From: Amoebidium appalachense
Taxonomy: Eukaryota > Ichthyosporea
Assembly: GCA_963693365.1 (NCBI GenBank)
Contig: CAVNZM010000011.1
Coordinates: forward strand, 124,001 to 188,000
Length of the DNA stretch: 64,000 nt
Reading direction: 5' to 3'
Shown: piece by piece, positions 52,496 to 64,000 of the stretch
Position numbering within the stretch: the stretch's first letter is position 1
Layout of the letters: the number at the start of each line of letters is the position of its first letter
Notes under the pieces: model-generated
Seen by the model: only the letters and a program-made list of their open reading frames with translations
Database searches by the model: none
Told to the model about the DNA's origin: nothing
Program-made: the position numbers and the translations under genes

Positions 52496-53308
52496 CCTGT
52501 GACATGACCCACCGGTCCGTGCTAGAATGCTTTAACGGGGTTTATCTGATTGGTGCTTGATGCATTTTTGCTCGCTTTCGGAGTCAGGGTTCCTCACGTG
52601 AAGGTCAAATCGTATGTCTATTGGAGCGTAGTCACATTCATCAAATACCTAGACAAAGGAGTATTCTAATTGGAAATGCAATCGCCAATCATTCCTGCTC
52701 AGATCCCGCCTCTCAGTTGGTTTGGCCCAGGTATGTAACGACCCCAGCAGGTGTAAAAAAAAGCTACTAAATACAACACACACAAGAGAGAAATAGAGTA
52801 GTATCATGCTGATATCTTCGCACTCTTTTTATCGATTTAGCGCAGATCAAGTGTTCTTACAGACGACTGTAGCAGCAGCAACAAGTGACGGTCGACCAAT
52901 CTGGTGGTCGACCAGCGGGGGTGGCAATTAGACGTCCGACCATCTCATTGGTGGACTAGGCAAACATGTGACAAGAAAGGCCGGCGCCGCACGGGCGTGT
53001 GTAGCTGAGGCAAACAGCAAGTTTAAGATATTTTTAGGAATTTTTACCTTCAAATACGCGTGGTGTATGTAGCTATATATTAGCTTGTGAATCGTATTCG
53101 CATTATTTAAAGTTTGTAATGTTTGCTGAGAACATTTTCTTTCAAAGATCTCTCAGCCATAATTGGCAGATATAAAAACAAATCATAATTGAGGATCTGC
53201 GATAACCCAAATATTTTCGATCCCAAGATCTACACATTTAATTGGCTTGCATAAAGAAGCCTTCTGATGTATAATTCGCTAGAGATAAGAGTAGCACTGT
53301 AGCAGACA

Positions 53309-53315
53309 TATAAAA
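53309..53315 (+). promoter_or_regulatory. TATA box of hydrolase gene
   Basis: CATATAAAAC, 102–108 bases before the ATG at 53417, almost the same spacing as for the divergent neighbour. Confidence 0.6.
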
Positions 53316-53416
53316 CTTCCCCAGGCTTTTTTCCCCCAACGTTTCTTGTTTCTTTTGACGTTTTTTTTTTTTTTCGTTGCTTGAACTTGAAACGTGAACA
53401 AGCTTTCTCAGACACA

Positions 53417-54775
53417 ATGAAGCCTGCACGGTCTGCGCTTGCGAGCCATGCCTCTCAGGCGGCCGAGAGCATTCTGGGGCCGCAGGACGAGGACCCGCGG
53501 ACTGTGGAGCTGCCGGCCAAGGTGAGCACTGTGGACGACCTGCGGCTGCTGGAAAAGGCCGAGGAGTGGGGCGCCCTCATAGGCGAGCTCAGGAACATGT
53601 TGCGCGCAGAGCCCAAGCTGCTGGAGGATGCCTGGGTCAAGGCCTGGATGGGCAAGCGCTGGCGCAACATCTTCATCAGAGAGGCCACGGCCGACAGCAG
53701 GGCCGTGGACCACGCCACCGAGAAGTCGCGGCTCAATGTTATCGGCCTGTTCAAGGACCAGCGGTCCGACGCCCAGAAGGTGGCCGAGTGCTATCTGCGC
53801 CTGAGCGGCCCCGAGGAGTGGGTCTGGGTCACGGGCACGGACGCCATCCGCGCCATGCCCGAGGTCGTGCTGCCCGAGAACATCAACACGGGCGTGCTGT
53901 TTGCGCCCGGTCTCGTCAACGGCTGGCTGCCTCGCCGCGCCTTTGACGCCGCCCTGCCCCGCATAGTGGAGCGCTTTGGCATCAAGGTGATGCGTGTGGA
54001 TGCCCACCCTATGCGCGGGTGCATAGCCAACCTGCAGGACTTTAAGGACGCACTGGGCGGTGGGCGGTGCCGTGATGCCGAGGCCAACCTCGTGGAGGGC
54101 CTGGACTTTCCCGACCGGTTCATCTGCATCGGCTACAGCAAGGGTGCACCGGACCTGCTAACGCTGTTTGCCGAGTGCCCCGAATTCCAGAAGCGCTGCC
54201 GTGCCATGTACACGTGGGCGGGGGCCATAGGCGGGTCGTACATGGCCGACGACGCCTACAACACTTTCCGGCGGTTCCCCAACGACCTGCTCAACACGCA
54301 CGTGGAGAGGGTGCTGCAGCTGCTGTGCCCTGTGGTCGAGCTGAGACAGGGCCCCCTCTACCGCCTGCCTGAGGTCGACGTGGGCGACGCCCTGCTGCAC
54401 CTGACCACAGACTTTCGCGAGGCATACAACAAGAAGCACATGGCAACGTACGAGCAGTTCCCCTTCCCCGTGTTCCACCTGACGGGCAGCACGGAGGCCG
54501 AGAGTCTGCCCTACTTCCAGGTGGGCGGCTACAAGACGCTGGCCCGCTACGACGCTAATAACGACATGCAGCTGACCCAGGCAGAGGCCATGCTGGACCT
54601 GCCGCAGTCGGCACACCTGGCCATGGTGCACGCCAACCACTGGGATATGAGCTACCCGGACTTCCCCCTGCTCTACACCCTCGGCTCCCGCCAGCTGGTG
54701 CACTTTTTCCCCCGTGAGGCCGCCATGACCGCCATGGTGCTGCTGTGTGCAGAGCTGGGCCTCATGTCCGACTAG
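53417..54775 (+). CDS. Alpha/beta-hydrolase-like protein with EF-hand-like loop
   Basis: Single exon, 452 aa, first ATG in frame at 53417, TAG at 54775. The core has an alpha/beta-hydrolase look: NTGVLFAPGLVNGWLP, then FICIGYSKGAPDLL with G239-Y-S241-K-G243 as nucleophile elbow, TWAGAIGGSYMAD, and NHWDMSYPDFP with His408 as likely catalytic His. No signal peptide or membrane segment is seen, so it is probably cytosolic; the substrate is unknown. Residues 379–390 (DANNDMQLTQAE) match the 12-residue EF-hand loop at positions 1, 3, 5, 8 and 12 and lie just before the His loop. The catalytic acid is not obvious to me. No introns, unlike most neighbours, and strongly GC-biased third positions. Confidence 0.75.
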   Translation: MKPARSALASHASQAAESILGPQDEDPRTVELPAKVSTVDDLRLLEKAEEWGALIGELRNMLRAEPKLLEDAWVKAWMGKRWRNIFIREATADSRAVDHATEKSRLNVIGLFKDQRSDAQKVAECYLRLSGPEEWVWVTGTDAIRAMPEVVLPENINTGVLFAPGLVNGWLPRRAFDAALPRIVERFGIKVMRVDAHPMRGCIANLQDFKDALGGGRCRDAEANLVEGLDFPDRFICIGYSKGAPDLLTLFAECPEFQKRCRAMYTWAGAIGGSYMADDAYNTFRRFPNDLLNTHVERVLQLLCPVVELRQGPLYRLPEVDVGDALLHLTTDFREAYNKKHMATYEQFPFPVFHLTGSTEAESLPYFQVGGYKTLARYDANNDMQLTQAEAMLDLPQSAHLAMVHANHWDMSYPDFPLLYTLGSRQLVHFFPREAAMTAMVLLCAELGLMSD

Positions 54776-55084
54776 GCCTCTGGCTGGCAGTAACTTAGAT
54801 TGGAACTAATATAGATAGCTGAAGGGCGCTGCTTGCCCTTGCATATAGGTAAACATGCTCGAAGGGTAGTGCCCTGCTGTTAGTGGGCCTGTGTTTGTAG
54901 TGAATTATTTAGCACCAGACAGGCAGTGGTGAAAGGATTGTGTTATAGATTTAGTCTTTTGGGTTGTCTGCGGCTGGCTCGTGGCTCACCCACAATCAAT
55001 AGATGCCCCTCCAAGAGGTATGCACCCCCGGCCCCACCACACACACTAAATATCCCTATCCCGCCCCCCCCCCCTCCCCCCCCC

Positions 55085-55115
<31 letters not shown>

Positions 55116-55980
55116 ATACCCCTTTCCCCCTACACCTTCCACCTTTCCCTGTCCCCATCCACCTATCCCATCCCTCTGTTGCTCTGTTGGCTACCGCGTA
55201 GCACGTGCAAGCATACTATGGTACACACAAACACGCAGTCGTGAAGATGCACAGCACACACATGCGCACACCCGATGGAAAACTCGCAGCACAAACACAC
55301 ACATATACACACGGCACAAACTCACGCAGGCGAGTTCACACATACACAGTGGGACACACTCACACAGGCATGCCTGCGCACACAACCACACACACACACA
55401 CACGCGCACACACACACACACACACACGCACCCGGTCACTCATCCTGTATCATATCATTCCATCCAACCAACCCCGCCCCCTCCTCCCCTCTCCCCCCCC
55501 CCCTTCCCCCCTTCCGTCCTCTTCGCCCCCCTCCTCCCCCCTCCCCCCCTTCTGGCCTATCAATCACCGGATCTTCCTAGCTGGGGTGATATTACAGACA
55601 ACAGACAAGCTAGGCAACCATCCCACCGCTTGGAGACTAAAAACACACTGTGTGCACAGGCAGTGGACTGGACACATGTTATTGTAGCAAGACCTCTATG
55701 GCTGCCTATCGGATGCCTGGGGGGGGGGTGCATGAAAAGAGGCCTCGGGGGGGTGGGGGGGGTGGGTGGGGGGAGGGGGGGGAGGGGGGGGGGGGCACAT
55801 GCGCAGGAGGAAGTACGCTGAGTTAGTGAATATTGGGCATTGTTTTGCTGCCCCTTCAAACTGAAATCCACTCATTGCCCCCCCCCCTCCAACCCCCTGC
55901 CCCCCCCTCCCCCCTATTTTCCCCCTAGCATAAATTTTACACTTTTTCCTCCCACACCCCCCTCCCCCACCAACACACCC

Positions 55981-56165
<185 letters not shown>

Positions 56166-57413
56166 ATGCACGCATACACATACAGGTCCGCTTTCTAAAC
56201 CTCCTTATGCTCTCAACTCTGCCCCTCCAGCAACCAACTATCCACGGTTACCCTCACATATACGTGCCCCACATTCCCTCCCCTTCCCCCCTCTCCCCCC
56301 CACTCTCAAAACAAAAACCAAAAAACCAAAAAAAACAAGCAAACAAACAAGCCACATCCTTTCTTCTACCCGTTCCAACCACCACATTGTCACCAGTAGC
56401 CTGCCTATCCATGTCTCCCCAGTAACAGGAGGGAGGGGGGGGATGGGGGGAGGGGTAGGGGGGCTGATGTTTGGGTGGAGAGAAAACCATGCTGTCTGCA
56501 ATGTTTGGACATCCTGGCACGACCCAGTATCAATCTGCTGTGGTTGGTGCCTCGATCTTTTCATACAATCTCGATCTTTTCATACAATCCCCCTCCCCCA
56601 ACCCTCCCCCCCCCCGCTCCGCCCGCCCGCCCTCTCTCCCCGTGTACTTTGGCCAAATGTACAATATTGCCGTCATGATGTGTACTTGGCACTCTGTAAC
56701 ACACTCCTCTCCCTCCCCCCTCCCCCCCTCCCCCCTCCCTCCCCCCGCCCCCTCGTTCTTCTGTCCCAATGTCTCGAACTGTACAATAGCTGACGGATTA
56801 CAAGCCTACTGATATGTAACTGAAGGGTCGGGGGATGGGGGACATGGGTTGCGGGCGGGCGGGGCGGGGAGGGGGGGGGCGGGGGGAGAGAAAGAGGGGG
56901 TCGGGGAGGAGGGGGGGGAGGGAGGGGGAGACAGAAAGACACCTTCAAAGCACTAAAGTAGGAGGGGAGGGGGAGGGGGGGAGGGGGCCCCCAGTGGAGG
57001 ATGAAGAAGTGTGTGTCTGCACGGGGCCCGTGGAAAAGGGGCAGCGTGTACGTCTTCGTGTGTGTGTCTGTCTGCAGTGTGTGTGTGTGTGCGTGTCTGT
57101 GTGCGGGCATGCCTGCAGAGGGGAGGTGTGAGGAGGTTTGAACGTGCAGTTCTGTCTTGCACAAAGGGGCCATAGATGGCACGGCCACACATCCATTTTT
57201 CATTCTGATTGGCTAGCACTATCCCCCTAAACCAGTGGCCACCTAAGTGCCCTGACCATGAAGTGCCGGCAGAAGCCATTTGGGGTTCATGGACACATCA
57301 TGCCCCATCCGGTTTATGGGGTGTGGCTGGCATGTCTCGGCCTGCTGTGAATACTGGAAGCAGGACCCGGGTATGTGCATGTGTGTTTGCACATCTGTGT
57401 GTGCGGTGTGTGC

Positions 57414-57415
<2 letters not shown>

Positions 57416-57475
<60 letters not shown>

Positions 57476-57524
57476 GCGTATGTGCCACGTGTGTGTGCGC
57501 GTGCACACACGCACACACGCACGC

Positions 57525-57588
<64 letters not shown>

Positions 57589-57602
57589 CACACGCACGCA
57601 CG

Positions 57603-57665
<63 letters not shown>

Positions 57666-57720
57666 GCGCACATACACACACGCACATACACACACACACA
57701 CTGCACACACATACACACAC
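57416..57720. repeat. (TG)n followed by (CA)n and (CG)n
   Basis: TG repeats at 57416–57473 and CA repeats from about 57520 form a large imperfect inverted repeat around a 45-bp centre. Confidence 0.9.
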
Positions 57721-58616
57721 AGATGTGCAAACGCACACGCACATACCTGGGTCCTGGTTGCAGAAGTCGCAGTCTTCTAGCTGGCCGAGAGCATGCCAGC
57801 CACACCCCATTAAACTTGTGTGTGTGCATGCGCACAAAAGCTTGTTTGGTGGGTGCGGTCTGTCAATTTGTGCGTGTGCATGCGCACGTGTGTGCACCCG
57901 CTCGTGTAGGCAACGTGTGTTTTTGTGTGTGTAGGAGGAAGACGGGGGTTCCCGTTGGTTGAGAGGAGGAGAGTGGGGATGATGTGGTGCAGTTTGGGCA
58001 CATATGATTGGTCGAGAAGAAGCAACAGGTGTTGGTGTCTGTTGCCCTGGTTGGTGCATGTCTGGGGGGATGGTTGCCTTCTTTGGCCCCATTCTCGTAA
58101 GGACTGTGTGGTGAGGGCTCTGCATTTGCAAAGATGGGGGACGGAGACATCGGGGAGGGGGGGGAGGTGGGGAGGGAGGGAGGGGGGGGAGCAAAGAAGC
58201 GGGTGACAGGTGGTGGTGGTGGTGGTGGTGGTGTGTGTGTGTGTGTGTTGGAGGGGGAGGCGGAGGGAGGGAGGGGGAGGGGGAAGGCAGGAGGGGGGGG
58301 GGGAGGGGAGGGAGGAGGGGAATGGGAAGGGACAGAAGCAGGCAAACTGGGAGGGAGGGAGGGGCATGAAGGGGGGGGGGGGGGGAGGGGGGGGGGCACC
58401 TGGATGACGAGGGAGGGAGGGGGGGAGGGGGGGTAGATCTGTGTTGCAGAGTACGAAGTAAACCATCACGACTGACGCAAAACAGAGACTAGCCATTTTC
58501 AGCAGGGTCTCTCTTCTCGGGGGGAGGGTCATCCACATTCCCCGTGATCTGACCCATTCCCTTTGCTAACATGGGTCATCCGTATTGATCCAGAGACGAG
58601 CAGGGGGGAAAAAGAA

Positions 58617-58650
<34 letters not shown>

Positions 58651-58729
58651 AGGAAAGAGAACAGAAGCAGGTGGGGCAACGGCCGTAAGGGTCATCTCAC
58701 TGTTTGACCTCGAGGGTGTCTATGGCCCC

Positions 58730-58870
58730 ATTGTGCGTGTGAAATAAGCGATGCTATGTGAAGTAAAGGAGGATATGTGAGCATGTGTGTGAAATAAGCA
58801 AATGTATGTGTATATGTGAAGTAAGTGAGGACTGACGGCATGTGTTATGTGTGAAGAGAAGGTACGTGTG

Positions 58871-58903
<33 letters not shown>

Positions 58904-59180
58904 GTAATTGAGGATATGTGCGCTAGTGGGAAGGAAATGTGGGCATGTGTTTTATTTGTGAAGTAAGTGAGGTATTGTGTGCTAGCTTGGAGGAAGTGAG
59001 GGGTATTTGGGTGTGAAGTAAGTGAGGGGTATATGTTTTAAGGTTTTGAGGGTGTGTGGGTGGGTGGGTGAGACTTTGGTGAAGGTTTGTGTGTGTGTGT
59101 GTGTGAAGTAAGTGAGGATTTGTGTGTGTGGTGTAACTAGGGGCATATGCCTTCACAGTGAAGTGAGTGAAACGTATGTT
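58730..59180. repeat. Degenerate GTGAAGTAAGTGAGG repeat
   Basis: Units such as GTGAAATAAGC, GAAGTAAGTGAGG and GGAAGTGAGG followed by TGTGTG recur about ten times at irregular spacing. Confidence 0.6.
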
Positions 59181-59578
59181 TATGAAATAACGGGATGTGT
59201 GTGCCTGGAAATTGGCAACCCCCCCCCCCCTCCCCCTCTCTCTCTCTCCCCCCCCCCCCCCCCCCCCCCCAGTCCCTCCCACCCCTTCTCTTTGTTTACG
59301 GGAAGGGGAGGGGGAGGAGGGGGGGGGGGATATGCTAATTCCGAAGGCAACGTCCTGTACAGGCACAGCCCTTCCCCCCTCCCCCCCCCCTCTCCGGTCC
59401 TTTGATTTACTTTAAGTCCAAGAAGCAGCAAACAAGAATACGGCCACAAGACGGGCGGTGGGCCAAAGGCACGTGGTGGGTGTGGTGATTGTGGTGGTGG
59501 CCGCTGCTTTGGCAGTGGTGGTGAGGTGGGACGGGAGCGTGGGGAGTTTGTAGGGGGGCTGGGGGTGGGGTGGGGCGT

Positions 59579-59609
<31 letters not shown>

Positions 59610-59942
59610 GAGGAAGGGGGAGGGGGGGGGGGGGGGGGTGCACATGTGGGCCATTTTCATCAACTCACAAACCAGCATGATTCAAAACATTCCTATTGGG
59701 CAGCTCTGCATGTCGGGATAGCCTATTGGGTGGTTCTACAACTGGCAACGTGTGCCGATTGTGTTTGAATTACTAAGTACACCCATTCTTGCTAGCAGCC
59801 AGTGTATCTACAGTGCAAATTAAACACAGCTACGAGGCAACCTATTTACAGCCATGCTCGGCACAAGCCCCGTTCCTTTTACACACCTGTGTATCAATCA
59901 TTTTCTACCCCAACCCAATTATGTAGTAAACACATGTGGGCT

Positions 59943-61254
59943 CTACTTGGCCCGCTTGAACAGTGCCGCCACCTTCCTAACCAGTGCATTCTTATCGAAT
60001 TCCTCAAAACCCAGTGTGTAGCCCAGCCTCACCACCACCAACTCCCTTGACGGGAACACGGCCACGACCTGGCCGGCATAACCCCCACAGTAGAACCCAT
60101 CGGCATAGTCCTCTGGGCCCTCCCCTGCCATCAGCCACACCCCTGCCCCATATGTGTTGTTGCTGCCGGGCACAGGCACACGGCTGTATTCGGCCCAGCC
60201 CTCGGCCAGCACCTGTCTACCCCCCCATGTGCCGTTGTTGAGGTGCAGCTGCCCAAATCGGGCCCAGTCCCTAGCTGTGGCCAACGAGACGGACGACCCC
60301 ACAAACGTGCCCATGGAGTCTGTGGCCATGCGCATGCTGTGCGCCCCAATGGGCCCAAACAGGCGGTTGTGGGGGTATGCCCAGTAGGCGCTGTCACCAC
60401 CGTTACCACTGAAGCTCAGCCGCAGGGCATGCTGCAGCAGGTTGGTGCTGCCGCTGCTGTAGAGCCACTGGCTGCCGGCCACATGGGCCTGCGGGTGGCT
60501 GGCCACGTAGGCGGGGATGGAGGGGGTGGTGAACAGCATGCGCGTCACATCGGTCACCGCCCCATAGTCCTCCACCCACTGCACGCCACTGGTCATCTCC
60601 ACCAGGTGGCGCACAGTGATGTTGCGGATCTTCTTCTCGTCCGCCGTCCAGAACGGATTGGCCGCCAGCCCATCCAACCGCATCTTGCCGTCTGCAATGC
60701 GCATGCCCACGAGGGCCGCTGTGAGGGACTTTGTCATGGACCAGCCCACCAATTTTGTGTGGCGTGTGATATTGAGCCAATCAGCATACTGCTCGTACAC
60801 GATGCGGCCCTTGTGCACCACCACAATGGCCTTGGTGCGTGCCCCCTTCACATATGTCTCGTTTGCAGCCAGATTAAACTCCCTGCCCAGCACACTGGCT
60901 AGCTGCACGTAGTCCACGTCAGCAAAGGCATCGGCACTGCCCCGCAGCGCCTCTGGCCAATCATCGGCCTCGTCTGTGCTGTTGGTGGTGTTGGGGGGCA
61001 GGCTGGGCACTATATTCTCATCAAAGACCATCTGGCAGCCAAACGCATCCACCACGTTTGCAGTGCGTGAGGTGTTTGAACCGGGGAACGACACGGTGAC
61101 GCTGTGCTCTGTGGCGTTGTATTTGAGGCCGGGTGGCACCCCCGGCAGGTCCAGGTCAGTGGCTCTGGCCGAGGCCTCAGTGCGGTTGCTGGCCAGCACG
61201 TTCATGCAGTACGTGTAGGCCGCTGCACCTGTGGCTAGGGCGGCAAAGTCCAGG

Positions 61255-61345
<91 letters not shown>

Positions 61346-62196
61346 TATGCGTGTGTGTGTATGATCCAGGAAGGGGGAGGGAGAAGGGTACCGGTGAGAC
61401 ATGCACCAAGGTTATGGAGGTGTGTGCATGTATGTGTGTGAGCCGGTGCGTCCACATAATATTTGCTGGCGGATTATGTGCACGCGTGTGCATCATGATA
61501 TGTATGTGTGTTTGTGTGTGTGTGTGTTTAGAAGGGGAGGAGGGTGGGGTGGGTCGGTGCCACGATGGAGCCGGAAGGAGGAGCTCGAGGGTGGAGCGAT
61601 GGGAAGGGGGGGGGGGGCTGTGCATGTGTATGGGTGGTTGGGTGCGTAATCGATCCAGTGTGAGAAACGGCATACATGGCTAGTGGGTTTCGACAGGGTA
61701 TAGTTGTTGCCCCATCTTTAGATCTAGGCTACTCTGGCAGAGCATGTTAAGTCAAATGCGCCATGGCCGTGTCGACCACCGCAAAGAAGTAATGAAGACC
61801 AAGGAAACCACAACTTGACAAAAGCATTGTAAGCTGTACGCAACCCTGTCACACTTGAGGGATATGAAATCGTGCACATGGTTTGTCATCTATGTGGTAA
61901 CCAAGAGCGCATCTCCATTTGCATGGCTCGACAGGAGCCAAATTGGCAGTGTTTGCCGTAACGGTTTGCATTGCAATAGCAAACATGCTGTCTCACATCT
62001 CACAGCACACAAGGGTGTGCCCGAGCCCTCATGCAGCCACAACCTCACCACGTGAATTGCACATACATTTATCTGGGGCGTTGCACACTGGAGGCGTAGT
62101 TGCTTCCGCTCTAGCCCTACGGGAGAGTATCGAAAAACCAGCGTTGACTCCACAGGCACACAGGCACACAGCAAGGGCTAGTGCCTTGGCTGCCAT
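59943..62196 (-). CDS. Secreted class C beta-lactamase-like serine hydrolase
   Basis: Two exons on the minus strand: 62049–62196 (ATG at 62196) and 59943–61255, phase 1, 486 aa. The exon 1 choice rests on a good donor (GTGAGG), matching phase and a signal-peptide-like start (MAAKALALAVCLCACGVNAG). The second exon has the penicillin-binding fold: S222-M-T-K225 (SxxK nucleophile), W-L-Y315-S-S-G at the YxN/YxS position, and GGYAGQ at 440–445 in place of the KTG triad. ITVRHLVEMTSGVQWVED is the usual helix before the active-site Tyr. Several N-glycosylation sites (NTT, NIT, NET, NNT) fit a secreted or lysosomal enzyme. Eukaryotic relatives hydrolyse esters or peptides. The intron is fed by a CA repeat up to the acceptor CACACAG. 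Confidence 0.88.
61257..61337. repeat. (TG)n at the beta-lactamase-like acceptor
   Basis: On the gene's strand (CA)n running into CAG|GCCTGG at 61256/61255. Confidence 0.95.
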
Positions 62197-64000
62197 CCTT
62201 GCAGATCTTGCAGCGTGGGAACAGAGCAATCTATTATTCGCAGTATTAGGGGTGCGTGTATTATGTGCCAGCCAACGTGGAGCTACTCAGTACTATGATA
62301 GAAGCCTAGAGAGCGGCGAGAGCTGGTCATGAACAGAAGAAGGCCACACAACAAACTGTTCATGAGCGAGCGCCTGAGTCTGACGTCTGTTTTGTTGTCA
62401 ACGTGACCCCTAAGATCTTCAATATATCTGGGCTTGATGGAACAAGGATCAGGATTTTCTCAATGGCAAAGAAAAGTGAAAGAGTATTTAAATCGTCATG
62501 AAAAACCCCCCCAAGTCTATGATTTTGTGAGTGAGCCCAACGTGACTACCATATAAGGTAAATACGGTTCTTATGAGCCAATAGGGAACTTGCTGGTCAC
62601 AGCTGGACTGAGGTGAGCTGGTGCCAGTCTGACTGCTGATTGGCTGCTCAATGAGCAACAATTGCACAGCTGTTCAACTTGATGCCCAACTCAGAGCTCT
62701 GCCGGAGACTCCCGGGACCCGGTCCGCCGGAGTCTGTAGTGCTCGAGGGCGGTGTGCCAGTGGCCACTTACAAACTGTAGAGTTCATGACGCGCATGCGT
62801 GGGTGCTTGCCGCCTTGCAAAACCTCATTAGAAGGTGTGCCATATAGCGTGGCTTGCTCGGCCAGCCAGCCTAATTATAAGGGTCAGATTGTCTTTAGAC
62901 GGTCGAACTTTGCGTCCCTGGGAGCGATTCGACCATACGACATGCATCCTCTTTATACATATAATACTTGCTGACAGTCACTCTGCGTGGGGGTCTTACT
63001 ATGTGTTAGCGTGATAGAGGAGGTGCCGGGGGGGGAGGGGGGGGGGGGGGGAGGGGAGAGGAGGGGGGGGAGGGGGAAGAGGAGGCCTTGGGGACTTTCT
63101 GATAGGAGACAGTAGGAAGGAACAGGGGGAACAAAGAGGGCCACCGAGATAGTTGGGCCCAGAGCTATCACCGAAATGCCGGCAAGTCAGCGGTGCAATG
63201 AAGAGATAAGTTTGAACGGCTCAGCCTGTGAGGAAGGGCGGGATAAGGAATATATGCTCACGAAGCCAAGAAATCTCATGGAAAAAGCCCAGGATGAACG
63301 GAGCTTAGGGTGTTATATTATATGGGGTCAAGTATCGAGGATGCACACTTGTGATCGTGAGCGTATGAGGGATCATTTCACTATATTGGCCGCTCCTAGG
63401 CTCCCTCCGGAAGGATCCGGCCTATCCGGTGCGAGTGCATGCACGCGCACTTATGTCCAACTTGTGGGCTGGGTGTTCATGTGTATGGTGCGGTCGCGTG
63501 TGTGAGCGGCTGGACGGTCATTCATGGTCACGCTGCCCGTGCACGTTTAATTGTGCGCCCTTGTGACACGTGCTGACTCGATCACTGCTGAGCCTCGTGC
63601 CCGTTATTATATACGCAGGTGTTGATGGCATGTTTAACAACTTCGCGTGTGTTCTTTTATGCATACATGATTGTGTGTGAAGACAAAGGGTGAACGTGGT
63701 TCAAACAGGTCGGTGCACGTGGGCGTGTGGGTTAGGTGGTGGGGGAGAAGAGGGGGGGGGGGGGGGAGGGAGGGAGGTCTTTCGAGGGAGGGCTTCCATT
63801 GCAACGTTTCTGGTTTGTAGGCATCAAAATAATCATCGCCTTGATTTTAACGCATTCGTGTGTGGTTCCGGCAACGCTTGTTTCGGCTACTGGCTAGGGC
63901 TGAGCGGCTGAGCCATTGCAAGCAAGTGTGCTGATGGCGCCTCGAATCGGTCCAAGAACAAAATTGTGATCGCATAATCGAGATTTCAAAATCATGAGCG
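62197..64000. other. Unassigned end of window
   Basis: Mostly unique DNA with a G-rich block (63026–63080) and another near 63741–63770. An open frame of 109 codons from ATG at 63176 to 63505 is repeat-free but has no recognisable feature. The window ends without another supported gene. Confidence 0.5.

Larger units (their letters stand above)
52390..53416. promoter_or_regulatory. Divergent upstream region of FABP-like and hydrolase genes
   Basis: About 1 kb between two divergent start codons. It is unique and AT-rich compared with its surroundings, with TATA boxes on each side at similar distance from the ATG and several ATTGG/CCAAT motifs (for example near 52550 and 52668). Confidence 0.55.

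Noticed and set aside
59943-62196. Bacterial contamination or recent transfer as source of the beta-lactamase-like gene
   Set aside because: The gene has a GT–AG intron with the CA-repeat acceptor typical of this genome, a eukaryotic-type signal peptide and glycosylation sites. Ancient transfer cannot be excluded.

Overview
The window is nuclear DNA of a eukaryote, most likely a unicellular one. Most genes have spliceosomal introns with GT–AG ends, TATA-like boxes occur about 100 bp upstream of two intronless genes, and the proteins include gamma-tubulin complex component 3, Sm-D3, an F-box protein and a synaptogyrin-like tetraspan. I cannot name the species. RAP/OPR-like helical repeats fit an alga or alveolate, while synaptogyrin-like and FABP-like proteins would fit a holozoan, so lineage stays open. 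The non-coding DNA is extraordinarily rich in (CA)n/(TG)n, (CT)n, poly-G/poly-C tracts and minisatellites, so many long open frames here are repeat artefacts.

Layout. 1–3067 (+): 3' part of a RAP-domain gene. 3755–4968 (−): unrecognised two-exon gene. 8469–9020 (−): small hydrophobic-start protein. 9–16 kb: almost gene-free satellite and homopolymer DNA. 16160–18255 (−): Sm-D3, three exons. 20328–21401 (−): Ala/Thr/Pro/Glu-rich secretory-pathway protein A. 24959–28205 (+): synaptogyrin-like gene, four exons, 221 aa. 29441–43549 (−): GCP3 gene, 24 exons rebuilt base by base into one 786-aa frame. 44350–45006 (+): F-box protein. 46439–47821 (−): protein B, a paralogue of A. 51940–52389 (−): FABP-like protein. 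53417–54775 (+): alpha/beta-hydrolase-like protein with an EF-hand-like loop. 59943–62196 (−): secreted class C beta-lactamase-like protein, two exons.

The genes form no operon or pathway. Two pairs are divergent with shared upstream DNA (GCP3/F-box and FABP-like/hydrolase).

The most interesting signal concerns introns. Several minisatellites start exactly at splice junctions and repeat the splice site itself. Many other splice sites sit at the end of CA/TG microsatellites. Homopolymer junctions also show a fixed polarity (on the C-rich strand: CT, then C, then CA or A).
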